Positions 14,655 to 22,187 of a stretch of DNA of 24,168 nt are shown one piece after another. The translations under genes were made by a program, and so were the position numbers. Numbering within the stretch: the stretch's first letter is position 1; each line of letters starts with the position of its first letter. The notes under the pieces were generated by a model that was given only the letters and a program-made list of their open reading frames with translations, was not told the DNA's origin and ran no database searches. Source of the DNA: JBEKZQ01 sp049509675 (GTDB taxonomy: Bacteria; Planctomycetota; Planctomycetia; Pirellulales; Thermoguttaceae); assembly GCA_049509675.1 (NCBI GenBank), contig JBEKZQ010000041.1, forward strand, positions 1-24,168, written 5' to 3'.

Positions 14655-16946
14655 ATGGCCGCAACAAATGCAGTGTGGGGGATCGACGTGGGGCAGTGCG
14701 CGTTGAAGGCCCTGCGGTGCAGTCCCAACGACGATCCGGAGAAGATTACGGCCGAGGCCTTCGATTTCATCGAGTATCCGAAGATCCTCAGCCAGCCCGG
14801 CTCCGACCCGGGGCAGTTGATCGGCGACGCCCTGCAGCAGTTCTTGTCGCGCAATTCGGTGCGCGGCGACCGGGTGGCGATTTCCGTTTCCGGACAGAAC
14901 GGCCTGGCGCGGTTCATCAAGCTTCCGCCCGTCGAAGCCAAGAAGATCCCCGACATCGTCCGCTACGAAGCCCGGCAGCAGATCCCTTTCGATTTGAACG
15001 ACGTCATCTGGGACTACCAGCGGATGGGGGGCGGAAGCGAAGAAGAGGGCTTCGCCTTGGAGACGGAAATCGGCCTGTTCGCCATGAAGCGCGACGCCGT
15101 GTTCCGCGCCCTGGATCCGTTCCGCGACGCCGGCATCGAGGTGGACATGGTGCAACTCACGCCCCTGGCCTTGTACAACTACGCCTTGTTCGACACGCTG
15201 GACAATCTGCCGTCGCTCGAGGAGTACGACCCGGAGAACCCGCCCGAGTCCGTGGTGGTCATCTCGCTGGGGACCGACGCCACGGACCTGGTCGTCACCA
15301 ATGGTTTCCGCGTGTGGCAGCGCAGCGTGCCGCTGGGCGGCAGCCATTTCACCAAGGCCTTGACCAAGGAGTTGAAACTCACCTTTGCCAAGGCCGAGCA
15401 CCTGAAACGCAACGCCACCACGGCCCAGGACCCCAAGGCTGTCTTCCAGGCCATGCGCCCGGTGTTCAGCGACCTGCTCACCGAGTTGCAGCGCTCGCTG
15501 GGGTACTTCAGCAATATCGACCGTGCCGCCAAGATCGGCCGGGTGGTGGCCCTGGGCAACGCCTTCAAGCTGCCGGGGTTGCGCAAGTATCTGTCGCAGA
15601 GCCTGGGCTTCGAGATCGAACGGATCGAGGCCTACCGCGGACTGGCCGGGCCTGACATCGTGGGCACGCCGGCCTTCAAAGAGAACATCCTCTCCTACGG
15701 CGTGTGTTACGGCCTGGTCCTGCAAGCCCTGGGCAAGGGCGGCCTGCGCACCAACCTGCTGCCGCGGGAAATGGTCAAGGATCGCCTCATCCGGCAGAAG
15801 AAGCCCTGGGCCGTGGCCTCGGCCGCCACCTTGCTGCTGGCCTGCGGCCTGAGCTTCGCCGGCATGGCCGTATCGCTGAGCATGGTCGATGACGATCCTT
15901 GGAAAAAGGCCGAGAGCCACGCCAGCCAGGTCGCCGGCACGTCGTCACGGTTGAAGAACGAGTTCGACACCACCTTGAAGGAGTTCTTGACCACCAAGCA
16001 GATCGGCGACCACCTGGTCAATAACGTCGAGGGCCGGGCCAAGTGGCTGGAATTGCTGCTGGCGATCAACCAGTGCCTGCCGCGCGATCGGCAACCGGTC
16101 AAGCAAATCGCCGACTCGGCGCAACTGCACATCACCAACATCGATTGCCAACAGGCGGACGACCTGGCGAAGTGGTTCGCGGGCGTCAAGAAGTGGTACC
16201 AGCCGCTGTCCAGCGAGGGGTCGCCGGCCGACCCCGCCGCTGCCGTTGCTCCCACTGCGCCTGTCCCGCCGGCTGGACCCGCAGTCCCGGGTGTACCGCC
16301 CGCGGCCGCCCCGGCCGCTCTACCGGCGGGCGGTGTGTTGGCGCAGGCCGGGCCGCCGGCTGTTCCCCCGGCCCCCGGGCCACCCGGCCTGCCAGCGCCC
16401 GTCCCGGGCGCCGGCCCGGCCGATCAGCCCGGCCTGACGTCGGAGGACCAGGGGCCCAGCGGTCCCGGCACGATTATCCAGATCAAGGGGTATCACTATC
16501 ACAACGAGGGCGAGAACCAGGGGGCCGAGTATCTCCGCCGCGCCTTCATGAAAAAACTGGGCTCGGCCGATGAAAAAATCCTCTTGCCCACCGGAAACAA
16601 GCTGCCCAACGGAAAAGAGGAGATGGAATTGGTTTCCCTCAAAGACCTGGGCATTGGCTATCCGGTGCTGGTCAATCCGGGACGGATCGAGAAAGAGACG
16701 CTCACCAGTCCGACGGCCGTCCACGGCGGCGGAGGAGGCAGCGGCGAAGGGCGCACTGCCAACCGGGGGCCTTTCGGCGGCGGAGGTCCCCGTGTCGCGG
16801 TCGGCGGCGCGGGCGGCGGCGACGACTCGGCCCCGGCCGAGGAAACGACCAAGCTGGACCGTTTCAATTTCACCATCCACTTCGCCTGGAAACCGACTTC
16901 GTACCGCCAACGGCATGAAAAGAAAGAGACCAAACCGGGAACCTGA
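14655..16946 (+). CDS. GspL-like (PilM plus PilN-like) inner-membrane platform protein
   Basis: 763 aa. Residues 1-360 have the actin-like PilM fold: GIDVGQCALKAL at 9-20, ARFIKLPPVEAKKIPDIVRY and EARQQIPFDLNDVIWDY at 105-121, and VVISLGTDATDLVV at 201-214. Residues 364-370 read LRTNLLP, the motif that opens PilN-like segments. A membrane helix follows at about 384-410, then an extracytoplasmic helical region (410-520), a Pro/Ala-rich linker (524-596), a small folded-looking domain (605-690), a Gly-rich stretch and a basic end. GspL of type II secretion has the same order: PilM-like cytoplasmic domain, one helix, periplasmic domain. The start at 14655 has GTGGAG about 10 nt upstream. The linker and extra C-terminal domain are unusual. 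I infer that it recruits the assembly ATPase of a T2SS or type IV pilus-like machine; no such ATPase gene is in the window. Confidence 0.82.
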   Translation: MAATNAVWGIDVGQCALKALRCSPNDDPEKITAEAFDFIEYPKILSQPGSDPGQLIGDALQQFLSRNSVRGDRVAISVSGQNGLARFIKLPPVEAKKIPDIVRYEARQQIPFDLNDVIWDYQRMGGGSEEEGFALETEIGLFAMKRDAVFRALDPFRDAGIEVDMVQLTPLALYNYALFDTLDNLPSLEEYDPENPPESVVVISLGTDATDLVVTNGFRVWQRSVPLGGSHFTKALTKELKLTFAKAEHLKRNATTAQDPKAVFQAMRPVFSDLLTELQRSLGYFSNIDRAAKIGRVVALGNAFKLPGLRKYLSQSLGFEIERIEAYRGLAGPDIVGTPAFKENILSYGVCYGLVLQALGKGGLRTNLLPREMVKDRLIRQKKPWAVASAATLLLACGLSFAGMAVSLSMVDDDPWKKAESHASQVAGTSSRLKNEFDTTLKEFLTTKQIGDHLVNNVEGRAKWLELLLAINQCLPRDRQPVKQIADSAQLHITNIDCQQADDLAKWFAGVKKWYQPLSSEGSPADPAAAVAPTAPVPPAGPAVPGVPPAAAPAALPAGGVLAQAGPPAVPPAPGPPGLPAPVPGAGPADQPGLTSEDQGPSGPGTIIQIKGYHYHNEGENQGAEYLRRAFMKKLGSADEKILLPTGNKLPNGKEEMELVSLKDLGIGYPVLVNPGRIEKETLTSPTAVHGGGGGSGEGRTANRGPFGGGGPRVAVGGAGGGDDSAPAEETTKLDRFNFTIHFAWKPTSYRQRHEKKETKPGT

Positions 16947-16952
16947 CAATAG

Positions 16953-17020
16953 TCCCCCTCTCCCTCCGGGAGATGGTCGGGGTGAGGGAGAATAGCCTCC
17001 CTCTCCCTCCGCGAGAAGGG
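16953..17020. repeat. Two same-direction C/T-rich palindrome copies between platform genes
   Basis: The first copy (16953-16990) has CCCTCTCCC with an imperfect GGGAGATGG arm, then GGGGTGAGGG. The second (about 16996-17020) reads CCTCTCCCTCCGCGAGAAGGG. Unlike the other paired copies these are direct, not inverted. They fill the 115-nt spacer before the next gene. Confidence 0.65.
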
Positions 17021-17061
17021 ACTCGACAAAACACTCGCTGCCACGAAAAGGATCCGCGATC

Positions 17062-18744
17062 ATGGACAAAATGAAACCGATCTTGACGGCCATCCGAAGA
17101 CACCATTTCTGGGTCCTGTGCGGCGCGGTCATACTCGTGGCCTTGTTGTGCTGGGCAAACGCCACCGCCGATCTGACCGCGCGCACCAATGCCCGCAAGA
17201 GCAAGCTGGACGGCGAGTTCTCCCAGGTCCGCGGCATTTCCGACTTTCCCAATCATCCCAACGACGACGTCATCAAGAAAACACGCGAGCAGCACGAGGT
17301 TCTCAAGGGAAACGTGCTCAGTGCGTGGACCGGGTTGTACAAGGAGCAGAGCGCGAAAAACGACACCAAAACCCTGGAGGAAATCCGCGTAGGTTTCAAA
17401 GGGGAGTTCGAGAAACGCTGGGGATGGCCGGAAAAACTGGAAAACCTGACATCCGCACAGGAAATGGACCCCACCTGGCGCGACGCCTATTGGAACCACA
17501 TCAAGGACCACTTCCCCAAGCTCTTCGAGTTGATCGATCGCCGTCGGCCGGCGCAAGCGAAGTCGGCCGGGAATGCAAAGCCCGCGGCGCGACCGATCGG
17601 TCGGCCAGGGGAGCAAGAGGATCAACAGAACTGGGTGGGGATCGTCGATTGGCCGGACGCCGAGAAGACCTTGGAACGGTTCGACAAGTGGCAGTCCCGG
17701 CCGTCGACCCTGGAAGTGATGCTGGCCCAGGAAGACCTGTGGGTCTATGAGGCCTTGCTGAAGGCCATCCGGAACACGAACGAGGGCGCCACGGACCGCA
17801 AGCACGCGGCGATTAAGCGGATCCGAGCCCTGGAGATCGGCGAGGATGCCGTGGAAAGCTGGCGCAAGAGCGAAAGCGCCGTGGCCTTGCTGCCTGCCGG
17901 GGAAACCCCGGCCGCGGGCGGCGAGCCCGGGGGTCCACCAGTGCCCACCGCTCCGATGCCCATGCCGCGCACATCTCGCGGCCCCCGCGCGCCGCGGGGC
18001 GACATGCCGGGAAGGGCCGAAGAGGGCCGCATTTCCCCCTTGGCCAACCGCTACGTGGACGACAAGGGCAGGCCCTTGGCCGATCCCACCAAGCAGCCGT
18101 ACAACGAGTTCCGCATGATCCCCGTGAACATCCGCGTGGACATCGAACAGGACAAGATCCCCAAGCTGCTGGTGGAATGCGCCAATTCGAATATGCCCAT
18201 GGACATCCGGGCCGTGCGGCTGTTGCTGACCGAAGGCAGTCCGCTGGACCTGGGCGGCACGGCGGTGGCGCAGGCCGGTCGCCCCGGCGCGCTATCCGGC
18301 CCACCCGGGGCCGGCCCGCGGCCGAACATGGGGCCCGGCGCGCGCGCCGCGATCGGCCCGCACATGGGGGCCGGCGGCGGACCGCCGCGCGAAGGCGCAG
18401 TCGCACCATCTGCCGACATCGAAGAAGAGGCGGCCAACGTGTTGAGGCCGCCGTTCCCGATCGAGGTGCAAGGGATCATCTACATCTACAATCCACCCGA
18501 TCGCAGCGCGTTGGGAACTGCCCCGGCGGCGGGAGTCCCCGGACCGGCGGCACCGGCGAGCGGTGTGCCCGCCGCCCCGAGCGGGCCTGCCCGGGCGCCG
18601 CTGCCCGCCGTCCCGGCGCCCGTGGCGCCGGCGGCCACAGTGCCGACGGGCGGAGTGCCCGCCGCCGGTCCCCGGCCTGGTCCCGCCGCCCCCGGTCCGA
18701 CGGCCGCTCCGGCCACGCCCACTCCACCGGTCAAAGGAGCCTAA
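17062..18744 (+). CDS. Single-span membrane protein with Pro/Ala-rich segments (PilO/GspM position)
   Basis: 560 aa. A short cytoplasmic start (MDKMKPILTAIRRHH) precedes a membrane helix at about 15-35. A long charged, largely helical extracytoplasmic region runs to about 285. Pro/Ala/Gly-rich linkers occupy about 290-340 and 395-450. A conserved-looking block, NEFRMIPVNIRVDIEQDKIP with KLLVECANSNMPMDIRAVRLLL, lies between them, then PFPIEVQGIIYIYNPPD and a very Pro/Ala-rich tail of about 60 residues. I do not recognise a named family. The layout (short N-terminus, one helix, periplasmic coiled region, alpha/beta-like end) and the position after a GspL-like gene suggest a PilO/GspM-type partner. 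AAGGA lies upstream of the ATG. The next gene starts 2 nt after its stop. Confidence 0.75.
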   Translation: MDKMKPILTAIRRHHFWVLCGAVILVALLCWANATADLTARTNARKSKLDGEFSQVRGISDFPNHPNDDVIKKTREQHEVLKGNVLSAWTGLYKEQSAKNDTKTLEEIRVGFKGEFEKRWGWPEKLENLTSAQEMDPTWRDAYWNHIKDHFPKLFELIDRRRPAQAKSAGNAKPAARPIGRPGEQEDQQNWVGIVDWPDAEKTLERFDKWQSRPSTLEVMLAQEDLWVYEALLKAIRNTNEGATDRKHAAIKRIRALEIGEDAVESWRKSESAVALLPAGETPAAGGEPGGPPVPTAPMPMPRTSRGPRAPRGDMPGRAEEGRISPLANRYVDDKGRPLADPTKQPYNEFRMIPVNIRVDIEQDKIPKLLVECANSNMPMDIRAVRLLLTEGSPLDLGGTAVAQAGRPGALSGPPGAGPRPNMGPGARAAIGPHMGAGGGPPREGAVAPSADIEEEAANVLRPPFPIEVQGIIYIYNPPDRSALGTAPAAGVPGPAAPASGVPAAPSGPARAPLPAVPAPVAPAATVPTGGVPAAGPRPGPAAPGPTAAPATPTPPVKGA

Positions 18745-18746
18745 CC

Positions 18747-19901
18747 ATGAAGGTCCGTATCAAGCTCGACAAGGATTCCGTGCAGCAGTTCTTCCTGGAG
18801 CACACCGAGAAGATTGTGTTCGTCGGCGTGGTCGCGTGCTTCCTGGTTTTCACCTCCCAGTCGCTTACAAGGAAGAACTACGACAAGAGACCCGAGGAGT
18901 TGAACGCCTCCTGTAACAATGCTGAGACGCACATCGCGGACACCACCTTCGACAACCTCGTCAAATCGCTGCATGAGTTCAACCATCCCGATTACGCCAA
19001 GATCCTGGGCGGGACGCGGCTGACGATCCGAGAGGAGTTCTACACGCTGTTGGGGCCCATGGATACATACGTTAGACCGGTCCGGCCTCAGCGTGAGATG
19101 CCACAGTTGTTTGCCGTCGAGCAACTGCGGGCCGAGGCCGGCGCCGGGGCCTTCACCGGCGCCAAAGGGCAACAAGGGCAGCGCTTCGTGGTGCTCACCG
19201 GCCTGGTGCCGCACGCCAAACTGGTCGATGCCTTCAACACCTGCTTTGAAAGGGCCGTATATACAAGAAGCGAAGAGGATAAGCCGAGGTACTTCGGCTT
19301 CATCGTCGAACGCGTCAAGCTCGCCAGTCCCGGCGAGAAACCGGACTTCACGCAAGCCAAACAGTTCTTCTGGTGGAAGGACGCCCCGAATTCGTCAGGT
19401 CGCGCGTCTCAGGCGGACGTCGTCGATCGGCAATGTGTCGAGGAATCCCTCACTGCCCCGTTGCCGCAACGATTGGATCGCCGCTGGGGAGTCGAAGCGG
19501 CACACGATCCGGCCATTCCCGTGCTGACGAATGAGGGACTTTCGCCGCGCGATGGCCGTGGCCCGATCATCGGTGCGGCCCAGCGCAAACAAGACGCCCC
19601 GCCACCAGGTCTCGATGACAACGATCCGCTCAAGTTGAATCCGTCCAACGATCAAGACCGGACCAAACCGCCCGCAGAGGTTCGCCCCGTTGAGGACGCG
19701 AAAGACCAAAGTTCCAGATCGATAAGAACTATGCCTACGCCTGGTCGGCGCCCAGCAAACCCGTCACCGTGCCCGAGGATATTCACGTGCTGGCGGTGGC
19801 CGTCAAGCCGCCCAAGGGGAACCAGGAGGCCAGCGCCACGGTCAAGATCGTCAAGTGGCTGGACGAGACCGGCTATTCGACGACCATCGAATTCCCGTTG
19901 A
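18747..19901 (+). CDS. Single-span platform protein, N-terminal part of a frameshifted gene
   Basis: The ATG at 18747 is preceded by AGGAG at the right spacing and overlaps the preceding gene's ribosome region, so it is an operon member. Residues 1-30 are charged (MKVRIKLDKDSVQQFFLEHTE), then a helix KIVFVGVVACFLVF. A conserved-looking extracytoplasmic part follows to about residue 321, with FVVLTGLVPHAKLVDAFNTC and YFGFIVERVKL. After about 19710 the frame turns into Arg/Pro/Ser-rich nonsense until the TGA at 19899-19901. The natural continuation lies in the -1 frame (see the next entry). One base missing from an A run (19701-19703 or 19708-19710) explains this. The restored protein would be about 542 aa. 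By position it may be the PilP/GspC-like partner of the platform; no family is recognised. Confidence 0.7.
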   Translation: MKVRIKLDKDSVQQFFLEHTEKIVFVGVVACFLVFTSQSLTRKNYDKRPEELNASCNNAETHIADTTFDNLVKSLHEFNHPDYAKILGGTRLTIREEFYTLLGPMDTYVRPVRPQREMPQLFAVEQLRAEAGAGAFTGAKGQQGQRFVVLTGLVPHAKLVDAFNTCFERAVYTRSEEDKPRYFGFIVERVKLASPGEKPDFTQAKQFFWWKDAPNSSGRASQADVVDRQCVEESLTAPLPQRLDRRWGVEAAHDPAIPVLTNEGLSPRDGRGPIIGAAQRKQDAPPPGLDDNDPLKLNPSNDQDRTKPPAEVRPVEDAKDQSSRSIRTMPTPGRRPANPSPCPRIFTCWRWPSSRPRGTRRPAPRSRSSSGWTRPAIRRPSNSR

Positions 19902-20374
19902 AAGAGGGAGCGCCTTTGGTGCGCGGTAAACTACTGGATTTCATGCAGGTCAAACCTCCGGGCCCCCCGCGGCGTGCCGACCCCTTCCAGCCAGCGCCGG
20001 TGCGCGGCGTGGTCGGAGGGCGTCGCACTACCACGCCGGCGGCCGCGGCAACCAGGATCGATTGCGTCACCGGCCAGACCGTGGTGGACGTGACGGGCGG
20101 AGAGCCTCTGTCTCTGGAGCGGGCCGCTCACGGCGACGTTCCTACGCGCCCCGGCGAAGTGCTGCTGCTGGACAAGTCGGGCGAACTGGTGGCCCATAAC
20201 GAACTGGACGATCAAGCCGTTCTCGCCCGGCAAAGCCAGGAAGCCGAGACGCCTGACGCGACGGCGCCGCGCGGCGGCATGATGAAAACGGCGACGGGCG
20301 GTTCCGGCACGTTGGACGACGGTGTCTTTGGCACGCTGAAAAAGCCCAAGCCCACCCGCACCGCAACAAAATAG
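19769..20374 (+). CDS. C-terminal part of the frameshifted platform protein
   Basis: 201 codons are shown from the GTG at 19769, but the meaningful frame starts earlier, near 19711 (KFQIDKNYAYAWSAPSKPVTVP). It then reads EDIHVLAVAVKPPKGN and SATVKIVKWLDETGYSTTIEF, a beta-rich segment followed by a Pro/Arg linker and LLLDKSGELVAHNELDD, with a basic Lys/Thr end. No ribosome site is seen for an independent start, so this is not a separate gene but the tail of the one starting at 18747. It could be a sequencing or assembly error or a real disabling mutation. Confidence 0.6.
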   Translation: MPEDIHVLAVAVKPPKGNQEASATVKIVKWLDETGYSTTIEFPLKEGAPLVRGKLLDFMQVKPPGPPRRADPFQPAPVRGVVGGRRTTTPAAAATRIDCVTGQTVVDVTGGEPLSLERAAHGDVPTRPGEVLLLDKSGELVAHNELDDQAVLARQSQEAETPDATAPRGGMMKTATGGSGTLDDGVFGTLKKPKPTRTATK

Positions 20375-20428
20375 CGACGGTCTTGGGTCTTGGGATTTGG
20401 CGAAGAACAGCTTGGCGGAATCCCGTAG

Positions 20429-20447
20429 GACGGATTAACAATCCGTC
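20429..20447. repeat. 8-bp palindrome, GACGGATT-AAC-AATCCGTC
   Basis: Perfect stem, 3-nt loop, in the 280-nt region before the second two-component system. No T run follows. It has the look of a dispersed intergenic palindrome; possible transcript end for the platform operon. Confidence 0.5.
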
Positions 20448-20471
20448 GTAGCCGATCCTTTGCCGGCCGCT

Positions 20472-20492
20472 CGTGTCGCAAACAGCGACACG
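20472..20492. repeat. 8-bp palindrome, CGTGTCGC-AAACA-GCGACACG
   Basis: Perfect stem with a 5-nt loop, 24 nt after the previous palindrome. Possible bidirectional transcript end. The remaining non-coding sequence up to 20653 shows neither a convincing promoter nor an ORF. Confidence 0.5.
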
Positions 20493-20653
20493 CCTGTCGG
20501 TTTGTTGGACATGCGCCAGGCGTGCCATCGGAAGAACTGCAAGGTTCGTGATGCGCGACGCTAGTGTCTCGCATCGCGGACTTTGCCATCCTCCTCGGGT
20601 GCCCATTTGACGGCGGGACGCGCCGCAAGCTATGGTGAATGCTGGAGATCCGC

Positions 20654-22066
20654 ATGATGCGCTGGCCCATTCAAGTACAATTGCTGCTGCCCATGCTCTC
20701 GATTGTCGTCTTGGCGATTGGGCTGGCCAGCGTCATCAGCGCCTACCACGGCGGGGCGCGGGCCCGGCAACTGCAAGAAGACAACCTCCGCCGCGTGGTG
20801 GCGACGCTGATCGAGGCCCGCTTCCCCTTGCGCGAGCCCGTGCTGCGGCAAATGGGCGGACTGTCCGGGGCGGAGTTCGTCTTTTTGGACAACGACCAGC
20901 AGGCGGAGGCGGCCACGCTCCAGATCGGCGCGGCCGACCTCGCAGTGCTCCGTACTCTGCCCATCGAGGCGCCGGGAGCCCAGTTCTCCTCCAGCCCCAC
21001 CGTGCTGTTGGGCGGCCGGGCGTATCTCAGCCGGCGCGTACCGGTGGCCGGCCGCGGCGGGCTGCCGCGGACGGGCTGGCTGGTCGCGCTCTATCCCGAG
21101 GATCGCTGGTCGGCCGCGGCCTGGCAAGCGGCCTGTCCGGCGCTCGTGGCCGGGGCGGCGGCCATCGCCGCCGTGCTGCTGGTGACCATGCTGCTGGCGC
21201 AGCGTTTCGGCGGGCCGATCCGGCAACTGGTGACGCAAACCGCGGCCATCGCCGGCGGCAATTTCCAGCCCGTCGCCGTTTCGCCCCGCAACGACGAAAT
21301 CCGCGACCTGGCCGTTTCCATCAACCAGATGACCGAGCGGCTGAGCCGATACGAAAGCGAGGTCCGCCGCAGCGAGCAACTTCGCACCTTGGGACAACTG
21401 GGCGCCGGCATCGCCCATCAACTCCGCAACGCCGCCACCGGTGGCCGCATGGCCATCGAACTCCATCAGCGCGAGTGCCGGGCCGACGCGGCACGTGAAT
21501 CGCTGAACGTCGCCCTGCGGCAACTCCAATTGATGGAGTCGTACCTGCAACGTTTCCTGACCCTGGGACAGTCGCATGCCGCGGCCCGCCAGACAGTCCA
21601 CGTGGGCGACCTGGTCGACGACGTGCTGGCTCTGGTGCGGCCCACGTGCGCCCATGCGGGAATCGAATTGGCCGTTGCCCAATCGCCCTGCTCCGTGACC
21701 GTTTGCGGGGATCCCCAAGAACTCCGCCAACTCGTGCTGAACCTGGTTATGAACGCCGTGGAAGCCACCAAGGGCCACGGCGATCGGCCCGCCCTGGTTG
21801 GCATCGAAGTGCAGCGGTCGGAGCAAGGGCGGGCGGTGATCGAGGTGAAGGATTCCGGCCCCGGGCCCCACCCTGCCGTGGCCCAGCGGCTTTTCGAGCC
21901 GTTCGTGACAGGCAAGCCGGACGGCACCGGGCTGGGATTGTTCGTGGCCCGGCAAATCGCCGAGGACCATGGCGGTTCGATCCGCTGGCAACGGCCGTGT
22001 GCGACGACCTGTTTTCGCGTGGAACTGCCGCTGGCGATCCCCTCTCCCTCGGCGGGAGAGGGTTAG
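20654..22066 (+). CDS. HAMP sensor histidine kinase of a second two-component system
   Basis: 470 aa from the ATG at 20654, chosen because GGAG lies 6 nt before it; an ATG at 20639 and one at 20657 are alternatives. Membrane helix at about 8-30, a short extracytoplasmic region to about 155, second helix at about 158-182, HAMP at about 183-235. The H-box is GAGIAHQLRNAATG (H255), where Q replaces the usual E after H. N-box around N367 (LVMNAVEA), DSGPGP at about 400-405 and TGLGLFVA at about 425-432 are present, so the kinase looks functional. The last residues and stop codon lie inside a REPIN-like repeat (PSPSAGEG). The next gene encodes its regulator, 121 nt away. No sign of the multi-span PilS sensor. 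The signal is unknown. Confidence 0.9.
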   Translation: MMRWPIQVQLLLPMLSIVVLAIGLASVISAYHGGARARQLQEDNLRRVVATLIEARFPLREPVLRQMGGLSGAEFVFLDNDQQAEAATLQIGAADLAVLRTLPIEAPGAQFSSSPTVLLGGRAYLSRRVPVAGRGGLPRTGWLVALYPEDRWSAAAWQAACPALVAGAAAIAAVLLVTMLLAQRFGGPIRQLVTQTAAIAGGNFQPVAVSPRNDEIRDLAVSINQMTERLSRYESEVRRSEQLRTLGQLGAGIAHQLRNAATGGRMAIELHQRECRADAARESLNVALRQLQLMESYLQRFLTLGQSHAAARQTVHVGDLVDDVLALVRPTCAHAGIELAVAQSPCSVTVCGDPQELRQLVLNLVMNAVEATKGHGDRPALVGIEVQRSEQGRAVIEVKDSGPGPHPAVAQRLFEPFVTGKPDGTGLGLFVARQIAEDHGGSIRWQRPCATTCFRVELPLAIPSPSAGEG

Positions 22067-22150
22067 GGTGAGGGGGACGAATTGCTTATGGATCAACGAT
22101 TTCCAAAACAACCCCTCACCCCCGGCCCCTCTCCCGCAAGGGGAGAGGGG
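22039..22150. repeat. REPIN-like inverted pair across the kinase stop codon
   Basis: First copy (22039-22076): CCCTCTCCC, then GGGAGAGGG after a slightly altered loop and a GGGTGAGGGGG tail. Second copy (22112-22150): CCCCTCACC, then CCCCTCTCCC and GGGGAGAGGGG arms. The spacer is about 35 nt. It encodes the kinase C-terminus and precedes the regulator start by 37 nt. Confidence 0.8.
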
Positions 22151-22187
22151 AGATGGTGTTCGTGAGCACGCCCTGGTTGAAAAACAC

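Noticed and set aside
19690..19720. Programmed -1 ribosomal frameshift
   Set aside because: No slippery heptamer of the X-XXY-YYZ type. A lost base in a short A run is the simpler explanation.
21969..22187. 73-residue N-terminal extension of the second regulator
   Set aside because: It overlaps the kinase gene and the repeat in another frame; the receiver domain begins at 22188.
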